Shown here piece by piece: positions 20,051-31,814 of a stretch of 64,000 nucleotides of DNA. This DNA is from Phytopythium helicoides (taxonomy: Eukaryota; Oomycota; Peronosporomycetes; Pythiales; Pythiaceae). The notes beneath the pieces are model-generated. The model saw only the letters and a program-made list of their open reading frames with translations. It was not told the DNA's origin and made no database searches. The stretch is taken from positions 1,054,001-1,118,000 of the forward strand of contig JANFNE010000001.1 in the NCBI GenBank assembly GCA_024867545.1. The letters run 5' to 3'. The translations under genes were made by a program, and so were the position numbers. Position 1 is the first letter of the stretch; every line of letters begins with the position of its first letter.

Positions 20051-22231
20051 TGAGCCAGTGATGACCCGAAGCCGAGTCGATGCGCTCTTAGTGCCAGAAC
20101 CGAACCAGTTGTGTAGTCTCCGCCCACTGTGAGCGTCAGTCAGCAAGAAAGAAGTGATGATCAGTTGGCATTTCAATTGAAAGCGCCGCCAACGACTGTG
20201 AGCTTGGTGCGTCCTGTACTATACTAAGTATAGCGTGGTCGTTCGACGTATTCTGTGTAGATTGATCTCGTTGGCCTTTGAGGAAGTGGCTGAAAAAGCA
20301 AACTAAGCCTCATCAATCTGGTGCGACGACCAGTAGATCCGATGCTCGTCGCCACATTGCATCGACTAAGACAAACCTTGCTTCTACTGAACGCACTGCA
20401 GAAACGTCGTTGGAGCCATCAAATCTTTTCCGATGCAGCGACAACAAGCGAGCGTGCAGTGGAAAGTCTCGGTGTGAACATGCGTTTGCAAAGACAAAGG
20501 GCGATAGCTGTGCACTTTTTGCTCTTTTCGAGCACCAGCATGCACCTCAGCTCTTGTGGTGTCCGTTGCGATCGCCATTAGCTACTGCACATCCTGCGAG
20601 AGCATTTTTGTGGCCTCCGCCGATCGAAAGGCGTGCGCGATCGAAAATTTGGTTGTCTGGTCGGATAGTTCGTTGCGCTTGCTGTTTACCCAGTCTCGCG
20701 CAATCTCATGCAATGCTGATGTGGCTGGCTGGCAGCTTACGCGTCAAATGCTGAGGTCAATTGCGACAGATGCAAGAGTCCAACGCTGCAACGTACTACA
20801 GTATCCGCCTCGGATGACGACACAAGTGCTGACATTGTGAAGTAAGCAGGACATTGCCGATTCGATTGCGGGACGGGAACCTTCAATGTGCATTCGTGAG
20901 GCGGGATTTTTTGCTGCAGCAGGACACTGGACGGACAGGCCTGAATGGAGTCGATGGCGCTCGTCGACAGCCCGCTTGCCCGACTTGATGATGGCAATCC
21001 GCTTGATCTGCAATAGGAAACAGCGTGGGGCCGTCATACCAGCAAAGGCAGTGCAGGAGAGCACTCTGATGCTGAGCTGCACTGCTCTGCACGGTGTGTC
21101 TGCTGCGTTTTGTGTGGCTGTCGGGTGCTCGTCACGACTGAGTGACTGGCTTACGAATCGACCTCAACGAGCCTCGTGTAATCGAGCCGCTCGTGTGTTG
21201 CCGCCCTCATGTCGCTGTTCGTCCATGAACAGACATCCTCTGCCTTGTCCGACCGGCCGAACGGCGCACATGAGGGTCTCACTATGTATGTCAAAGCGCT
21301 GCACATCCCGGGCGACTGCCATCGGGTGGATTTTCAGGCCGCAAACTGCCGTGTTTACATGATCGCAATCGGTGAGTGGCACAGCCGAGGCCATGTACTG
21401 TACCATCATCAAGCGTAGCGAAAACCTTGAGTGATCGGTGATCGGCCGGTTCAGACTGCCACGTCCACGCCTCGCGATCGAGGTCGGCCGCAACCGCGCA
21501 TGGATTCAGTGATCCTGACAACGGGAAAAAAGGGAACGGCGGATGGTGCTTTGACAGAGTGATCAAGACCTGCCGACTTTCGCCCCATGGAAATGGGTGC
21601 GGCAGCGTTGGACACACCCGTCTCAAAACGAACGCCTTTCGAGGAACGGAGAGTCGCTAATGGAGCGCATGGAGCATGGATGATGGAAAGAATTGCCAGT
21701 GTCTAGCCGACCAGGTGAGCGGTCTGGACATGCATACTTTATCCAAGACGATTTTAGTCTGCGGGGCGAGACGGCGTAGCATACTTTATCCAAGATAGTT
21801 GCTGTTGTTTTGCTGTTTGCGAGCGGCATACGTGCGGTGCAAAATAATCATGATTGTGTTTACAACGCAAATATAAAATGATGTATCTAATAGAGTAGTA
21901 CAGGAGTTTTTGTTAAGGAAACAGAAAAATATACTATCAAATCAAGTGCATCAATCATGTTACAGAGACGCAATTGTTGATTCAGAATGCTTCAAAAATC
22001 GTCCAGCACCGCCTGCAGCCGTTCCACTGAGACTACATACTCAATCCAAGAAATTTCGATACCTACATGGCCCAAGGAAATACGACAGCACCTTTTTCGA
22101 CGGTCTGACGGAACATACCAACGCCAAGCCGGCCTCCGCCCAGCTCATTCCTCAATCTGCGGCCTCGAGCGCACCTCCGCCTCCCCCCTCGACGCCTCCA
22201 GATCTCCTTACTAGCTCCTCCCGCCTCTAGC
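20051..22231. other. 2.2-kb stretch without a supportable gene
   Basis: The longest gene-free stretch in the window, more AT-rich toward its right end (about 21840-21960). Frames of 70-160 codons exist at 20278-20840 and 20886-21418 but show no family motifs, and their phases alternate. They could be remnants of a decayed gene or element. A 17-bp direct repeat lies at 21732-21795. The right end should be the promoter of the reductase gene. Confidence 0.4.
21732..21795 (+). repeat. 17-bp direct repeat pair
   Basis: GCATACTTTATCCAAGA occurs exactly at 21732-21748 and 21779-21795, start-to-start 47 bp. No element ends or coding context explain it. Confidence 0.7.
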
Positions 22232-24442
22232 ATGCGCTCGGTTTTCGCAGCGGTGGCCGCGGCCGTTGCGGCCTCGGTGGCGGCCGCTCAGGGCTCGACG
22301 AGCTCCGACATTTGCACCAGCGCGGCGTTCGCGGCGCAGCCCGTGACGACGCTGGGCAGCGGTCCCGTGGGCGTACGCGCTCTGGTTGTGGGCGATGAGG
22401 TCTGCTTCCAGTTCGGGCTGTCGTCGTCAGTGGCCAGCGATGCGGCCTGGTTCGGCGTCGGCATCTCGCGTAGCGGCGACATGGTGAGCTCGCCCACGGC
22501 CAACGCCATGATCTTCATGAAGGACACGGGCACACCGCAGCTCTACAGTCTCGGGGGCTACGTCAACAGCGACATCACGACCGAGAGCGACCAGAGCAGC
22601 TTCGTCGTGGCTGAGGCCGACACCTCCGCCATGGCCTTCAGCTACCAGCGCAAGCTCGCCGCCGTGCTCTCGGACGACGTCACGATCGACCCCAACGGAA
22701 CCATCAACTTCATCTGGGCCTACGCCACCTCGTGGCCCATCTCGAGCCACCGCTCGGGCACCAACGGCGCCGCCACGTTCACTTTCTCGTCGTCAGGTGC
22801 TGCCAGCGGCACGTCTACCACCGTGTCGTCGTCCGAGTTCTGCGATGACAACAACTGCCCAGCTATCGTCGGTGGCATCGCATTCGCGGTCATGCTACTC
22901 GGCGGTGCTATCGTCTCGCTACTGTTCAAGTCGACGCCTGTCGGCCGTGTTATGCTGCACAAGACGCTGGCCAGCCCACCGGTCAGATCGACGAACAACG
23001 CGCCAGTCTCCATGCCTCACACCATGTTCCTCCAGAACCTGGGTGACCTTCACGTTGGCGAGGCGATGGTCATGATCATCTTTGTCGCCGCGGTTGTCGT
23101 GCTTGTCGCGCTCAACTCGGATGCAGACAACTACGTCACGTCCGGCCGTGTCTCGCTGCTCATTCTGATGTTCCTCATTCTGCCGGTGGCGCGTATCCCG
23201 CTCTGGTCGGTCCTCTTTGGCACGTCGTTTGAGCGCATCGTCAAGTACCATCGTTGGCTCGGCATGGCCATGACGGTTGCAGTCATCGTCCACCTGATCC
23301 AGGCACTCGATGTTACCACTGCTACTTACTCGGATAAGTACGGCACAGTCACGCCTGTGTACGGCTTCATCGCGTTCCTGTGCTTCGTCACGATGGCGGT
23401 GCTGGCCAACGAGTTTGTTCGTCGCATGTTCTTCGAGGTGTTCTACTTCACGCACCGCATCCTTTCAATCGTCGGGTTTGTGTTCAGCATTCTGCATGCT
23501 CCCAAGGTTATTGGATACGCGCTGGCTGTGCCTCTTGCTTTCTACGCCATCGGCCTACTTTACCGCTGGTCTAGTGCTTTTGTTGGCTCGTACTCGGCAA
23601 CGGTGACTGTGGCTCCTGGAGTCTCCGCGACGTCGCTTATCTTGGACGCCTCGTCGAAGGCTGGAAAGTACGCTGCGGCGATGAACCGCGGCTCCTACTT
23701 CATGGTGCGCATTCCTTCGGTATCTCAGGTGGAGTGGCACCCGTTCTCGGCCATTGTGACGCCCGACGGCAAGTCGATCGGCTTCTGCGCCAGGGCTATC
23801 GGTGGATACACGCAGGAACTGCTCAAGACGGCCCAACTGAACCACTCGCTGACGCTGAGCCTCTGCGGTCCATTCGGCAAGATGGGCCTCGACGTTGAGA
23901 AGTACGACGCGGTTGTGCTCGTTGGTGGTGGTGTGGGCATCACTCCTCTCATGAGCATGGTGAACCAGTGCCGCCTGTTCCCGTCATCTCACGCGTCCTC
24001 GTCGTCTGCGAAGGGAGCAGACTGGCTGGTTGTCTGGTCGGTGCGTCAGGCCTGCGGATCTTCTTATGATGGACCCGTTCATGCCGTCCCAGGCTCAGCT
24101 CGACTACTCGGCACAAGCTGGACATAATGTGAATGCCGACGGAAGCATTCAGGACCCTAACCAGCCGCTCTCGTCGCAGTTGAACAGCTCGCGTCAGCTA
24201 AATGTGACCTGGTCGATCATGTGTCGGAGGCACAGAGCGACGGCAGCGTTGAGCGTGCGAACGGCGAGACGCTGGCGTATCGCCACGGAATGCCGATCCT
24301 TGATGAGTCGATCAACACGAGTCGTTTCGTGGGTCGTCGCGTCGCGGTCGTCGCTTGCGGCCCGCCGACGATGACGGTCGCGGCACAGTCGCTGGCTCGC
24401 AACTGCGGCTTCGACTTCCACAAGGAGGTGTTCAACTGGTAA
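22232..24442 (+). CDS. DOMON-ferric reductase/NADPH-oxidase-like fusion (C-terminal frameshifts)
   Basis: Transmembrane electron-transfer protein moving electrons from cytosolic NAD(P)H through FAD and two haems across the membrane. Signal peptide (about residues 1-20, ending AAAQG), extracellular DOMON-like domain (about 30-185), first TM about 210-230, then a ferric-reductase core of about six helices. Haem-ligand His pairs are seen as HRWLGMAMTVAVIVH and THRILSIVGFVFSILH. WHPFSAI is the FAD motif and VLVGGGVGITPLMSM the NAD-binding loop. The frame breaks near 24049-24054 and again near 24217-24221; after these, VVACGPPTMTV and the final FNW match the family C-terminus. Without repair the first frame ends at 24127. 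Confidence 0.82.
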
Positions 24443-24515
24443 TTGGTCGACACAACATTCATGCAAATGATGTACGAAATATATCTCGAATTTCATGCTA
24501 CCCGTAGCGTTCTCG

Positions 24516-25535
24516 TTACTCCACGTAGTCGAAGTCGTCCTTGATACCCAGCCACTTTTCGACCTGCACGGCATTTATAGGTTAGCCGCACTGACGAGCC
24601 AGTAAGAGCAGTGGGTTTGACGGAGCGAGCTCGAACCTCGGAGCTGGTGATCCCGCGCTTCTGCACGATCCACGACTTGAGCGAGAAGACATTGTCTGCA
24701 ACAGATTTGCGGTGAGCAAAAGGTAGCACCCGCTGATAAACTGAAGGTGCTTCATACCAGTCCATCGATCAGCGCCTTCCTTGGCTAGCTTGACCTTGCG
24801 CTCTAGTGAAGATCACACAGCAGGAGTGAGATGACAAGTTCGCAGCAGCTTCATACCTTGTACGCGCATACGAACCGAGCTCTGCCAATACTTCCGGGTC
24901 ATTATCTGCAAGCAACTGGAGCTTGGTGCGCTGCTCTTTGACGCGGGCTTGCAGCTCTGCGAGTTGCTTGAGCTTCTCAGCACGCTCGTCCTGCACCATG
25001 TGATTGTTTCAGTCATACCGATAGTCGGACACAACACGGTCTATGACGAGCCAACTCCTACCGACTCGGTACGCTGCGCTCGCTGTTCCTCGGTGTCTCG
25101 CTGGACCTTAGCGAGCTTCGTCTGCATGGCCGTCTTGCGCTGCTCGAGCTCCTCGAGCTTGCGCTTGCGCGCCTGGGACACCTTGGACGGGAACGACCAA
25201 AAGTAGTTGCCGGACCCGATCTGTCACGCCCTCATACGTCAACGAACAATCCCCTCGGCGCAAAATACCAGCCGCTGCCTTCACACCTTGTCCATATCCA
25301 CGAGCGCGTCGTCCACGAGCGCCTGGTTCACATCCTTGACCGTCTGCAGCACTGGAGCAATCGCTTTTGCTTAGACGCGTACGTAGCTGCCGCCGCCGCG
25401 AGCGCACGCACCCACGCCAGCCTTGGAGGCGAGCTTCTCGACCTCCTTGAGGTTGTACACGTCCTTGCTCTCGTGGTAGATGCGCAGGATGCGCGCGCGC
25501 TTCTCCTCGAGCGACACGCCCTTGCGCTTCGACAT
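24516..25535 (-). CDS. MND1: MND1, meiotic recombination cofactor
   Basis: Partner of HOP2; the dimer stimulates DMC1/RAD51 strand invasion in meiosis. Seven small exons on the minus strand: 25412-25535, 25287-25351, 25062-25220, 24864-24990, 24758-24802, 24637-24695 and 24516-24563; introns 61-73 nt, every phase consistent. 208 residues (human 205). The N-terminal winged helix starts MSKRKGVSLEEKRARILRIY and continues GSGNYFWSFPSK; then a Leu-zipper coiled coil; then the signature ADRWTDNVFSLKSW and a short C-terminal helix. It is intact, so the species probably has sexual reproduction. Confidence 0.95.
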
Positions 25536-25653
25536 GCCAGCTGCAAGCTTTTGTCGGAGGCGACAGCCGAGAGTTTTCAAATTGACAAAATGGGATCTTT
25601 TTATTGGCGAACAGATACAAAAGCCAAGCCAACTTGGTTGTCAACATCAACTT

Positions 25654-26703
25654 TTAGCCAACTAGCTCGCGCGCGCCACCGACGAGCGCGACGGTCGTCT
25701 GCAGCGTCTTCCGCGCGTTGGCGAGCAGCTCGTCCACGCTCCCGTCGTTCTGGATGACCAGGTCCGCCTTGGCGACCTTCTCCTGCAAGTTGACATGCTC
25801 CGACGTGAGATATACTGTTGACACACCTCGTCACACGACCGCCCACGTACGTGGAGAGGCATCTGCGACCCAATGCGCTTCTGGGCGTCCTCCTGCGAGA
25901 TTCCGTCGCGAGCCATGAGGCGACGCAGCTCGTTTGCCTCGGAGCAAGCCACGACAATCTTGGGGTACGAAAAGTGCTCCAGCAGGTGCGTCTCGAACAG
26001 CAGCGGCGCGTCGAAATACGACCAGGCGCTTGCGCTGCACGAGGCGGTGGTACACTAAGCTGCTTGAACATCTCCCACAGAATGTATTTCTGCACGACAA
26101 CAGCGTCAGACAGAGATTAGTTGCGGGCTTGCCTCCTCTTGCGCCACAACACGGCGAGCGTACGTGGGTGGCCGCGTTCAGCCGCTTGCCGCTGCGCTGG
26201 ATCGCTAAAGATGATCGCGCCGAGCTTCGCGCGGTTGAGCGTGCGGTCCTCATTGAGCACCTCCTCGCCAAAGTGCCGCACGATCTCCGAGTGTGCGCCG
26301 CGACCGGGCAGCACGACTTCGCGCGCGATGACGTCGGCGTCCACGATGACTGCGCCAGCGTCGTGGAGCGCGCGCGACACGGAGCTCTTGCCCGTGGCGA
26401 TCCCTCCCGTGAGTCCGACGCCCACCAGCGACGCGCCGACGGCTCTTCCCGCCAGGAACACGCCGCCCAGCGCCAGCGCGTCTCGAGCGGACAGCTGCAA
26501 CGCCAAGGCAGCAGTCAGTCGCTTCGCTCCATGCTGGATGATCAGTAAAAGCCACGCACGAACGGCGCGAGCGCGAGCGGAGCCAGGCGCAGCGCCCAGC
26601 GCGAGGCCGAGCGCTTACTCCTCCGCTCCTTGAGGAACCCGACGGCCGCTCCGAGCGCCGCGCCGAGCGGCAGCAGCGCCAGCAGGTGCGGCGCCGTCAG
26701 CAT
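25654..26703 (-). CDS. Dephospho-CoA kinase (CoaE type), frameshifted
   Basis: Last step of CoA synthesis: ATP-dependent phosphorylation of dephospho-CoA. The P-loop is [11 protein letters not shown], followed by [15 protein letters not shown] (substrate Asp). Conserved blocks continue in three frames: ...[14 protein letters not shown], then after an intron [56 protein letters not shown] and, after another intron, [14 protein letters not shown]. Three single-base insertions near 26184-26187, 26055 and 26014-26016 would restore it. An upstream exon from 26703 (hydrophobic, [20 protein letters not shown]) is likely but its splice to the P-loop exon is out of phase by one. Stop at 25654. Confidence 0.78.
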
Positions 26704-26859
26704 CTCGCCGCGCAGGAGGAAACCCGAAGTGATGCGCCTGGAAGCCGTGACCAGCGTCATTTCCGCCAATCATATCGTTTATTTCGATTTTTTGACCAAT
26801 CAAATGGTCGTATTCGGCTGACGTGGGCAGCATGCGCAGCAGTCTCCTCACTGCCGATA
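26704..26859. promoter_or_regulatory. Short divergent promoter with two CCAAT boxes
   Basis: AT-rich spacer between the CoaE gene (minus) and the F-box/SPRY gene (plus). CCAAT boxes at 26766-26770 and 26797-26801, 31 bp apart, each followed by CA. Confidence 0.5.
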
Positions 26860-27923
26860 ATGCGCGGAAAGGCCCGAGGTAACTGCGCGCACTCGCCGCT
26901 GCGCGACGCGCCGCTGGCGCTCGAGTTCCTGCGGCCGGTGGATGTCGCGCGCCTCGTGTGCGCCGAGAAGCGCGCGACAGCTGACGCCGCGGACGCGCTG
27001 TGGTTCTGGCTGGTGGCGCGCGCGCGACGGCTGCTCCCGCACCTGCAGCTGCCGCTCGAGCCGCCTGCACGCGCGTTCGCTCGCCCCGCGGCGCTGCTGG
27101 TGCTGCTGCGGCGGCTGCACGCGGTCTCGACATGTGCGTGCTGCTGTTTCTGGAGATTTCTAGCGTGTGCGCGGCAGCTTATGGACGCTTGGTGGCTCTG
27201 GAGCAGACGCGTTCAACGTGCGGTTCGACACGAAGCGCCATGGAGGAGACGTGTACCTGCCGAAGGAGGGCGGAGGCTATGTGTCGCACTGGGGCGCGGT
27301 CGGAGGCTCCATGCTCGGCGATAGTGCGTGTCCGCGCAATGCTGTAAGCTACTGGGAGTGTGAAGGACTGAGCGAGGGCAGCTACGTCGGGGTGGCCGAA
27401 ATCGCGAGCGACGGACAACCGGGCTTCAGGTACTATGGGCTCGATGCGCAGCACCTCAAGCGTACGCTGTCACTGCCCTCGCCCGCGTGCGACCACATGC
27501 CTGCCGTCATGTACTGTGAAAGTGGCTTCATCACCAACGGCTCGTTTCGTGGACCAAAACCGCAGCTTCCGTCACGAGTTGGCATCCTGCACGCGACGCC
27601 ATTCTTAGAGACCTGACCGAGTCGGCGTCTTTGTCGACCGGATCGAGGGTTTTGTGGTGTTCACGCGTAACGGGCAGGTCGAGGGCATGGCGATCTCGTT
27701 GTCGAGAGACAGCGACAAATTCGTGCAAGCTGAGCGCGCTTACATCCCAGTCTTCACAGCGTCCTCGTGTTACGATTTACGCCTGCTGCCCAACGCTTCC
27801 CCTCCGTGGCACAGCATCTACCACTTCCGAGAGATGCTGGAGCTGCTGAATGCATCGACGCACGAGGACAACCAGGCTCACTCACGAAAGAGATGTTACG
27901 ATGTGGACCGCTCGCGGAGCCTG
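26860..27923 (+). CDS. F-box-like/SPRY-domain protein (exon limits uncertain)
   Basis: Possible substrate receptor of a cullin ubiquitin ligase. The N-terminal part (APLALEFLRPVDVARLVCAE...) reads like an F-box helix pair. The second part carries SPRY/B30.2 features: VSYWECEGLSEGSYVGVAEI, GFITNGSF, then RVGVFVDRIEGFVVFTRNGQ. At least two introns are likely (about 27121-27174 and 27552-27609, both with plausible GT/AG ends), but neither joins the frames perfectly, so single-base errors are probable here as well. The C-terminal end is unclear (27923 or about 27964). The gene is convergent with YjbQ and may overlap its 3' UTR. Confidence 0.5.
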
Positions 27924-27938
27924 AATGTAGCTCCAGGT

Positions 27939-28756
27939 CTACTCCGTGGCACCTTGGATGGTGATGACGATCTTGCGCTCGTGGCCAGATCCCCCACCCT
28001 CCAACGTTGCGGTGCTCGCAGAGGTAGATGCCTGCTCATGAAGTGGGCTCAAATGTGTGCGAACAATTTGTACAATAGAGAATTGACATTGAGCTTTACC
28101 TTGCCATGTGCCGAGGTTGAACTTGCCGTTGGTGATAGGGACGTTGATCGACGCTCCGATCAGCGTCGACTTGACGTGCGCCGGCATGTCGTCTGTCGAA
28201 TTCACAAAGCCAATGTCGTGAGCGAATTTTGCACCGCCACCTCAAGTCGACTCGGTCGAGGCGCACCGTCGCCCTCCATCGTGTGGCGGAAGAACTCGCT
28301 GTGGGCACAAGTTTCACGGGGCGTCAGGCCGTGTCGAATGATCTATCTAATGTCAACTACCCACCGGTTCCAGGACTCCGGGACGATACGGTTGAAGGCG
28401 CCCTCCATGTCGACGCTGGTTTCGTCAGCGAATTGCTTCCATGAGTTCTTTTCTAGCTCACACGAAAGAGACGCGCTGCCAGCACGCACCGGACGTCCGA
28501 GTCGCAGTTCTCGTTGATGCTGAGCGAGGCCGATGTGTGCTTGACAAACAGGTTGGCCATGCCCACCTTGACCTTCTTGAGCTCTGGCAGCTGCTTCTCA
28601 ATGTCGCGCGTCACCACTGCCGCGCGCCACCGCGTCAGTCCCCGAGCCTCAGAACAGCGGCAAGCACCGCAGAGAGAGCCGCAGACAGCGCCACGTACGG
28701 TGGAAGCCGCGGCCTGGCGCCGTGAGGCGGATCTCCTTCTGGAACCACGTGGTCAT
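27939..28756 (-). CDS. YjbQ/UPF0047 family protein (secondary thiamine-phosphate synthase type)
   Basis: Members of this family show a side activity making thiamine phosphate; the physiological role is unsettled. Six exons: 28699-28756, 28490-28616, 28365-28415, 28267-28298, 28100-28192 and 27939-28031, introns 66-82 nt, phases consistent. Conserved blocks: [84 protein letters not shown] and [11 protein letters not shown]. All the His and Asn residues of the family signature appear present. In the last exon the frame slips by one in a run of five C (plus strand about 27990-27995), garbling about 15 residues. An in-frame ATG at 28834 would lengthen the N-terminus. Confidence 0.85.
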
Positions 28757-28873
28757 GGCGCTGCTCTGCGTGCTGCTTGGCGAGTCGAACACTGCTTGAC
28801 AGGCATCGGAAAGCGGGAATTCAAGCACACCCATTGGCTGAAAGTACTAATCAATCGATTCTATTGGCCAAAA

Positions 28874-31337
28874 TCACCACCGAAGCGAGGCGAACCCATT
28901 CCCGTCGACCGTCGGCACCGTCGGCACCATGGCGCCGCCGCCCAGCATATGCTGCGTGAAGTAGCGGCTCAGCAGCAGCGACTGCAGCCGCAGGTCGCGG
29001 CGGCGCTCGGCGAAGTGCAGCGACAGCGCGCCCACACGCGCGCCGAACTGCAGCAGGAGGCGCGCGATGTCGTAGTCGCCCAGCAGCGCCGCCGCGTCCG
29101 TCGGGTACGTGCCGTTGTGCTTGGGCAGGTGCGCGCTGGCGCCGGCCATGAGCAGCGCGCGCACCACGGGCTCGTGGCCGCGCTGCGTGGCGGCAAACAG
29201 CGCTGTGGCGCCCGTGCGCGTCTGCAGGTCTCGCTCGGCGCCGCTGGCCAGCAGGAAGCGCACGAGCCCCACGTGGCCCTCCTCGCTCGCGATGTACAGC
29301 GGAGACAGCCCCGAGCGGGTCTGCGCGTCCAGGGCGGCGCCGGCGCGGATCAGCACGCGCACGACGTCCACATGGCCCATACGAGCCTGCGATATGCAAC
29401 GCGGTCGACTGGTCCTCCATGCGAGCGTCGATGCGCACCTTCCAGCGCACGAGGTGCTCGACGACGTGGGAGTGGCCCTCCTGAGCCGCGATGTACAGGC
29501 ATGACACGCCTCCTGTTGTGGGGCGCTGGAAGTTGACGTCAGCCCCGCGACGGAGCAGCAGCGTCACAATTGCTTCGTGACCCATCTGGCACGCCAGGTA
29601 CAGTGGAGTCACGCTGCTGTCCATTAGTTCGTCTGCTTGAAGGCTGCAACGCGAGAGCAGCTCAGCCACCACGCGCGTGTGTCCACTCTCGCATGCCAGG
29701 AAGAGAGCCTGAATGAACTCGACCTTCTTGGTTTGGATCTTGTCGTCCAGACTGCGAGTATGAGATCGATTCCCACCATCATGCTCTAGGATAGCAGTAA
29801 GCAGACGCTCGACAGTCGAAAAGTGTCCATTGCGCGCTGCGATGCAAAGAGGTGTCGCTCCGCCGGTAACAGTAGAGCTTGGGTCGGCACCATGCTGTAA
29901 CAAAAGGTCGACAGCCATATCTCGATTACGCTCACTGGCGAGGTACAGCGGCGTCGCAAGCGATCTCGTTCGGACATCAGCCTTCGCTCCATAGCGTAAC
30001 AGAAGCTGAAGCGCCTCCATTTGGCCATTTGAGGCGGCAATGCACAGTGGTGTGTTTCCTTCGCGATCCGTCACATCTAGAGCTGCGCAGCCAACATCAA
30101 GAAGCGCCGACAACGACCGAGTATTACCAACTGAGCATGCTATGAAGATAGCAGAAGTGTTGGTGGAACTGAGCTCAGCCTCTGCCCCGGTAGACGCATC
30201 CATTGGTAGATCGATGAGGGATCTCCTAGCCGATCGCATTAGAGATCGATGAAAGACCGGCACTCCACTTCCGCTACTGTCCTGGACTTGCGATGACAAG
30301 ATCTGCTTCTCGAAGTCACTCACTAATGCAGACAAATGAGGGAGTTCAACAAACTCGCTTGACACAAGTAAACGCAACTCTTCGGCAAACTCGATCCCAG
30401 ATAGATATCCTTGCTGCTTCTGTTGTTGATACCACTCGCGATGTGCTGGGGTATGCAGTGCATTGAGGTCGTTCAGCGAAGGGAAGGCTGCCTCGACCAG
30501 CGTAATGAAATTTAGGTCGACTCGAGTGTCAAATAGGTCTAAGACTCGAAGCGATGGGTGCTTGCCAGCGATCGTAGCGTTAGCGAACCGACCCGTGAGC
30601 TGCTTGCAATGTCGAAAGGATAGAGATGTTAACTTGAGAGACTGTGCGTTCAAAATGGAAAACAGTGCAAAATCAGTTAGCTGAAGGCAGTCGTTCACTT
30701 GAATGCTTTCGAGGTTCGCCCAAAAGTGTGATGCCAGCACAAGCAAGTCTCGGTCGGCAAGTGTTCGCTGCCCTGATAGATCTAAGCGTCGAACGCTTCG
30801 ATAGCTATGCATCACAGCTAGAAAGGCTTGGTCCAACACGGGAGCTGAGCGAACAGGAGACATAATCGAGAGATCGAGTGAATCAACTGCCAGAGAATGC
30901 ACCATGCGCTTCCAAGAGCGACTGCAGAGTCGCACAATCTGGTGGTCACGCACGTCGAGAAATGTAAACACCAGTCGAAGAAGGCCTTCTTCATGGAGCA
31001 CCACGTCGATCTCGCTTCGAAGGCGTTGTCGGCGACGCTTTGGGGTGGCGCCAGCTCCATGCCGTGGTATAATTCCCACCACTTTATTGCTGGATTTCGC
31101 TGTTTGGTGGGCTGTAGCGAACGAGCTCGTAGATTTCCGAGTGCGCCGACGAGAGCACCGCTTAGTAGCAGTCGGCACGACCGTCGCTTCATTTAAGCTG
31201 GTAGCGAGCGCGCCATTGCTTATCACTGCGTCAAGGAGCCGCTTCATTTCTACAAGCGCGCACTGGCGACTCGACGTGTCAGTCCAGGGCGTGACAATGC
31301 CGAATGTGCTTGGACTGTTCGCGATAGAGGCAGGCAT
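28874..31337 (-). CDS. F-box/LRR/ankyrin-repeat protein (one frameshift)
   Basis: About 820 residues. Basic N-terminal region of about 110 residues; an F-box-like segment (LLRLVFTFLDVRDHQIVRLCSRSWKRM) at about 117-145; several leucine-rich repeats (SVRRLDLSGQ, LESIQVNDCLQLTDFAL, LTSLSFRHCKQLTG) to about 260; then from about residue 385 a long ankyrin array with clear units such as GNTPLCIAASNGQMEALQLL and GATPLCIAARNGHFSTVERL. Near 29386-29389 one extra base shifts the frame; the ankyrin repeats continue in the next frame (GHVDVVRVLIRAGAALDAQT) to the stop at 28874. This combination suggests an adaptor of a ubiquitin ligase. Confidence 0.8.
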
Positions 31338-31814
31338 AAGAGGTGGAGGAGGAAGCAGGAGAGCAGCCGATCCGTTCTAAATCCCCTTTCTGCCCGAGTC
31401 ATAGCTAGCAGTCTTAGTGAGCCTCAGATGGGGACGAAAGTGCCTGATCATAAGACAAGGGGCGAGGGTATAGATCAAATCGGGCTGGAAAAGAGGACGA
31501 GAGTCGTCTGCGGGGCTAAATCCACCGTGCATCTGACCTGAAGCACAGATAATCTATCAGAAATAACTCAAATCGCTAATGCAGCTGGCTACAGCACCCG
31601 CAGCAGCATCGATGGCCGATGAGCATGCTTTTTCGGTCATCTCATACTTGTCCACCTGATCCTCTCGAAGCACAAGTTGAAGTTGAAGCGCTATTGCTGG
31701 AAACCTCGCATCAACGCAGCTGTTCACAGTCAAATTTTTAGCAGTCATGTCACGTCGTCGTGTGACGTGGCATGGCAGCCTGTTTCATCAACTCAACTCG
31801 TCGCAAGCTCCTTT
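31338..31814. other. Intergenic spacer, no gene seen
   Basis: About 480 bases between the start of the ankyrin gene and the 3' end of the TPR gene. Probably the ankyrin-gene promoter; no coding signal found. Confidence 0.45.
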
